Origin: Porphyromonas sp. oral taxon 275
Lineage (GTDB): Bacteria > Bacteroidota > Bacteroidia > Bacteroidales > Porphyromonadaceae
Reading direction: 5' to 3'
NCBI RefSeq assembly: GCF_018127745.1
Contig: NZ_CP072333.1
Span: forward strand, 2,116,922-2,180,921
Length of the DNA: 64,000 bases
Under the pieces are notes generated by a model, which worked only from the letters and a program-made list of their open reading frames with translations, did no database searches and had not been told where the DNA came from. A program made the position numbers and the translations under genes. This document shows positions 62,495-64,000 of the stretch, piece after piece. Each line of letters begins with the position of its first letter. Positions within the stretch are counted from its first letter, which is position 1.

Positions 62495-64000
62495 ATGCTA
62501 CTCGAGACCAGTTGGGAGGTATGTAATAAGACGGGCGGTATCTACACCGTCCTAGCGTCACGTGCGGCCACCATGACGCGCCGTCATCCCCAGGACATCA
62601 TCTTCGTAGGCCCACTCCTCGCCGCAGAGGGCGAAGCACTTCCGCTAGACTTCATCCCTACGGCGGTCCCCGAGCTGGCGGCTTGGCAGCGCGAGGCCTC
62701 CGCGGAGCTCGGGCTGCGCCTCGTCGTAGGGCGCTGGGCGGTAGCAGGCGAGCCCGCCGTCGTCCTCGTCGACTTCAAGCCCCTGTGGCAGGAGCAGGGC
62801 GAGCTCTACTTCGAGGCCTGGAAGGAGTACGGCATCGAGGGGGATAAGGGCTATGGCGACTACGACGAGTCCTGCCTCTTCGCCGTGGCCGCTGCACGCG
62901 TCATGCAGAGCATCCTCGGCTACTACCAGCCCGAGCAGCAGATCGCGCTCTTCAATGAGTGGCAGACGGGGCTGGGCCTCCTTTGGCTGCACCTCCACGC
63001 CCCCGAGGTCAAGACCATCTTCATCACCCACGCCACCACCGTGGGGCGCTCCATCGCGGGCAATTATAAGGAGCTCTACACCTATATGGATGCCTATCAA
63101 GGCGACCAGATGGCGCGCGAACTGGGGGTAGAGGCCAAGCATACCCTCGAGAAGCGTGCCGCGCATACGGCCGACGTCTTTGCCACCGTCAGCCGCCTGA
63201 CGGCTCGCGAGGCGAAGCAGCTACTGGAGCGTGAGCCCGTAGTGCTGCCCAACGGCTTCCACGTCGGAGCCTCGCCGCTGAGCTCTAGCCTCGCTGCCAA
63301 GCGCCGCAAGGCTCGCCGCCTGCTCGGCTCTGTAGCGAGCAAGCTCTATGGCACCCACATAGACGAGCGCGCCTACTTCGTCTCCCTCGGTGGCCGCTAC
63401 GAGTACCGCAACAAGGGCATAGACCTCTTCATCGAGTCCCTCTACCGCTTCGCCCAGCACTACGACGGCGAGCGCGAGATCGTGGCGTGCCTGCTCGTCC
63501 CCGCCTGGGAGGCTGGGCCGCGTGCCGAACTGCAGTACCTGCTCTCACACCCCGAGGAACCCGCGCAGCAGCCCCTACAGCATCCCGAGCTGACCCACTG
63601 GCTCTACAATACCGACCACGACCGCGCCGTGGCGCACATCCGTCACCGTGGGCTGGACCGCGCCGAGGGCAAGGTGAAGCTACTCTTCGTCCCCTGCTAC
63701 CTCAATGGCATCGACGGCATCTTCGACCTCAGCTACTATGACCTGCTCGTGGGGATGGACCTCACCATCTACCCCAGCTACTACGAGCCCTGGGGCTACA
63801 CGCCGCTGGAGAGCATCCGCTACGGTGTGCCGACGATCACGACGACCCTGGCAGGCTTCGGCCTCTGGGCGGAGGAAGAGCAGCAGACGAAGCCCTTCGC
63901 CGAGCTCAAGCACCAGCCTGTGCACATCGTGCCGCGTGACGACCGCAATGTCGACGAGGCCATCGGGCGCATCGCAGAGCTTATCGGCGAGCAGCTTGCC
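62495..64000 (+). CDS. Glycogen synthase, GT3-like (cut by window edge)
   Basis: The 502 codons visible begin MLLETSWEVCNKTGGIYTVL, the N-terminus of eukaryotic-type (GT3) glycogen synthases that Bacteroidetes carry. Further motifs are 'ALFNEWQTGLGLLWLHLHAP', 'FITHATTVGRSIAG', 'VSLGGRYEYRNKGIDLFIES', and 'DLTIYPSYYEPWGYTPLESI', the last being the sugar-nucleotide site with the catalytic Glu region. The enzyme adds glucose from a nucleotide sugar to glycogen. The C-terminal end is beyond the window. Confidence 0.92.
   Translation, partial: MLLETSWEVCNKTGGIYTVLASRAATMTRRHPQDIIFVGPLLAAEGEALPLDFIPTAVPELAAWQREASAELGLRLVVGRWAVAGEPAVVLVDFKPLWQEQGELYFEAWKEYGIEGDKGYGDYDESCLFAVAAARVMQSILGYYQPEQQIALFNEWQTGLGLLWLHLHAPEVKTIFITHATTVGRSIAGNYKELYTYMDAYQGDQMARELGVEAKHTLEKRAAHTADVFATVSRLTAREAKQLLEREPVVLPNGFHVGASPLSSSLAAKRRKARRLLGSVASKLYGTHIDERAYFVSLGGRYEYRNKGIDLFIESLYRFAQHYDGEREIVACLLVPAWEAGPRAELQYLLSHPEEPAQQPLQHPELTHWLYNTDHDRAVAHIRHRGLDRAEGKVKLLFVPCYLNGIDGIFDLSYYDLLVGMDLTIYPSYYEPWGYTPLESIRYGVPTITTTLAGFGLWAEEEQQTKPFAELKHQPVHIVPRDDRNVDEAIGRIAELIGEQLA

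Overview
The window looks like a chromosomal segment of a GC-rich member of the Bacteroidetes, most likely a Porphyromonas-type organism. The evidence is several TAnnTTTG promoter boxes of the Bacteroidetes type, two SusC/SusD pairs, a short (285 aa) primary sigma factor, a tmRNA whose tag ends ENNYALAA, a TonB/ExbB/ExbD set, an RprX/RprY-like two-component pair and an alpha-oxoamine synthase of the serine palmitoyltransferase type. Species identity is inferred from these features only.

Layout. (1) 1-8404 is an AT-richer accessory region: a tyrosine recombinase cut by the left edge, then a copper/silver efflux operon read leftward (CusA, CusC, CusB, a small HMA-like metal-binding protein), with a decayed HTH gene and a large palindrome at its right side. 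A 14-bp direct repeat at 800-813 and 8391-8404 may be the attachment sites of the island. (2) 8783-13328 is GC-rich core: an unknown gene, exbB-exbD-tonB, a DJ-1 family gene, a MazG-like gene and deoC. (3) 13561-16950, leftward: tRNA-Lys, rpoD, an outer-membrane barrel, corA. (4) 17785-23430, rightward: a U32 peptidase-family gene, a sphingolipid-type synthase, a lipoprotein made of two ecotin-like halves, and a membrane sulfatase/LTA-synthase-like enzyme. (5) 24627-29509, leftward: a SusC/SusD pair preceded by a leader with a full promoter, a 30-codon ORF and a terminator-like hairpin. (6) 30145-34275, leftward: comEC, rpe, a 47-aa ORF, an SPFH protein and NfeD. (7) 34719-39587, rightward: histidine kinase, response regulator, RNase R. 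(8) 41734-50849: a second SusC/SusD operon with a surface lipoprotein and an M60-like (mucinase-type) metallopeptidase. (9) 51388-54970: tmRNA, purN (leftward), acpP-fabF-rnc. (10) 55064-64000: an atypical-GC acyltransferase, an EamA transporter, asd-panC, a GHL10 glycosidase-like lipoprotein, hemW and a glycogen synthase cut by the right edge.

The strongest unexplained structure is repetitive DNA between transcription units. At least ten inter-operon gaps carry short arrays of a 22-bp quasi-palindromic unit built around GATATCCCTCA. Two gaps (23540-24300 and 39748-40935) carry larger non-coding elements bounded by inverted repeats and filled with minisatellites (66-bp and about 266-270-bp periods), reminiscent of the BrickBuilt MITEs described in P. 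gingivalis. Other items to check are the susC leader (possible attenuation), the double-ecotin lipoprotein and the tandem-att architecture of the copper island.
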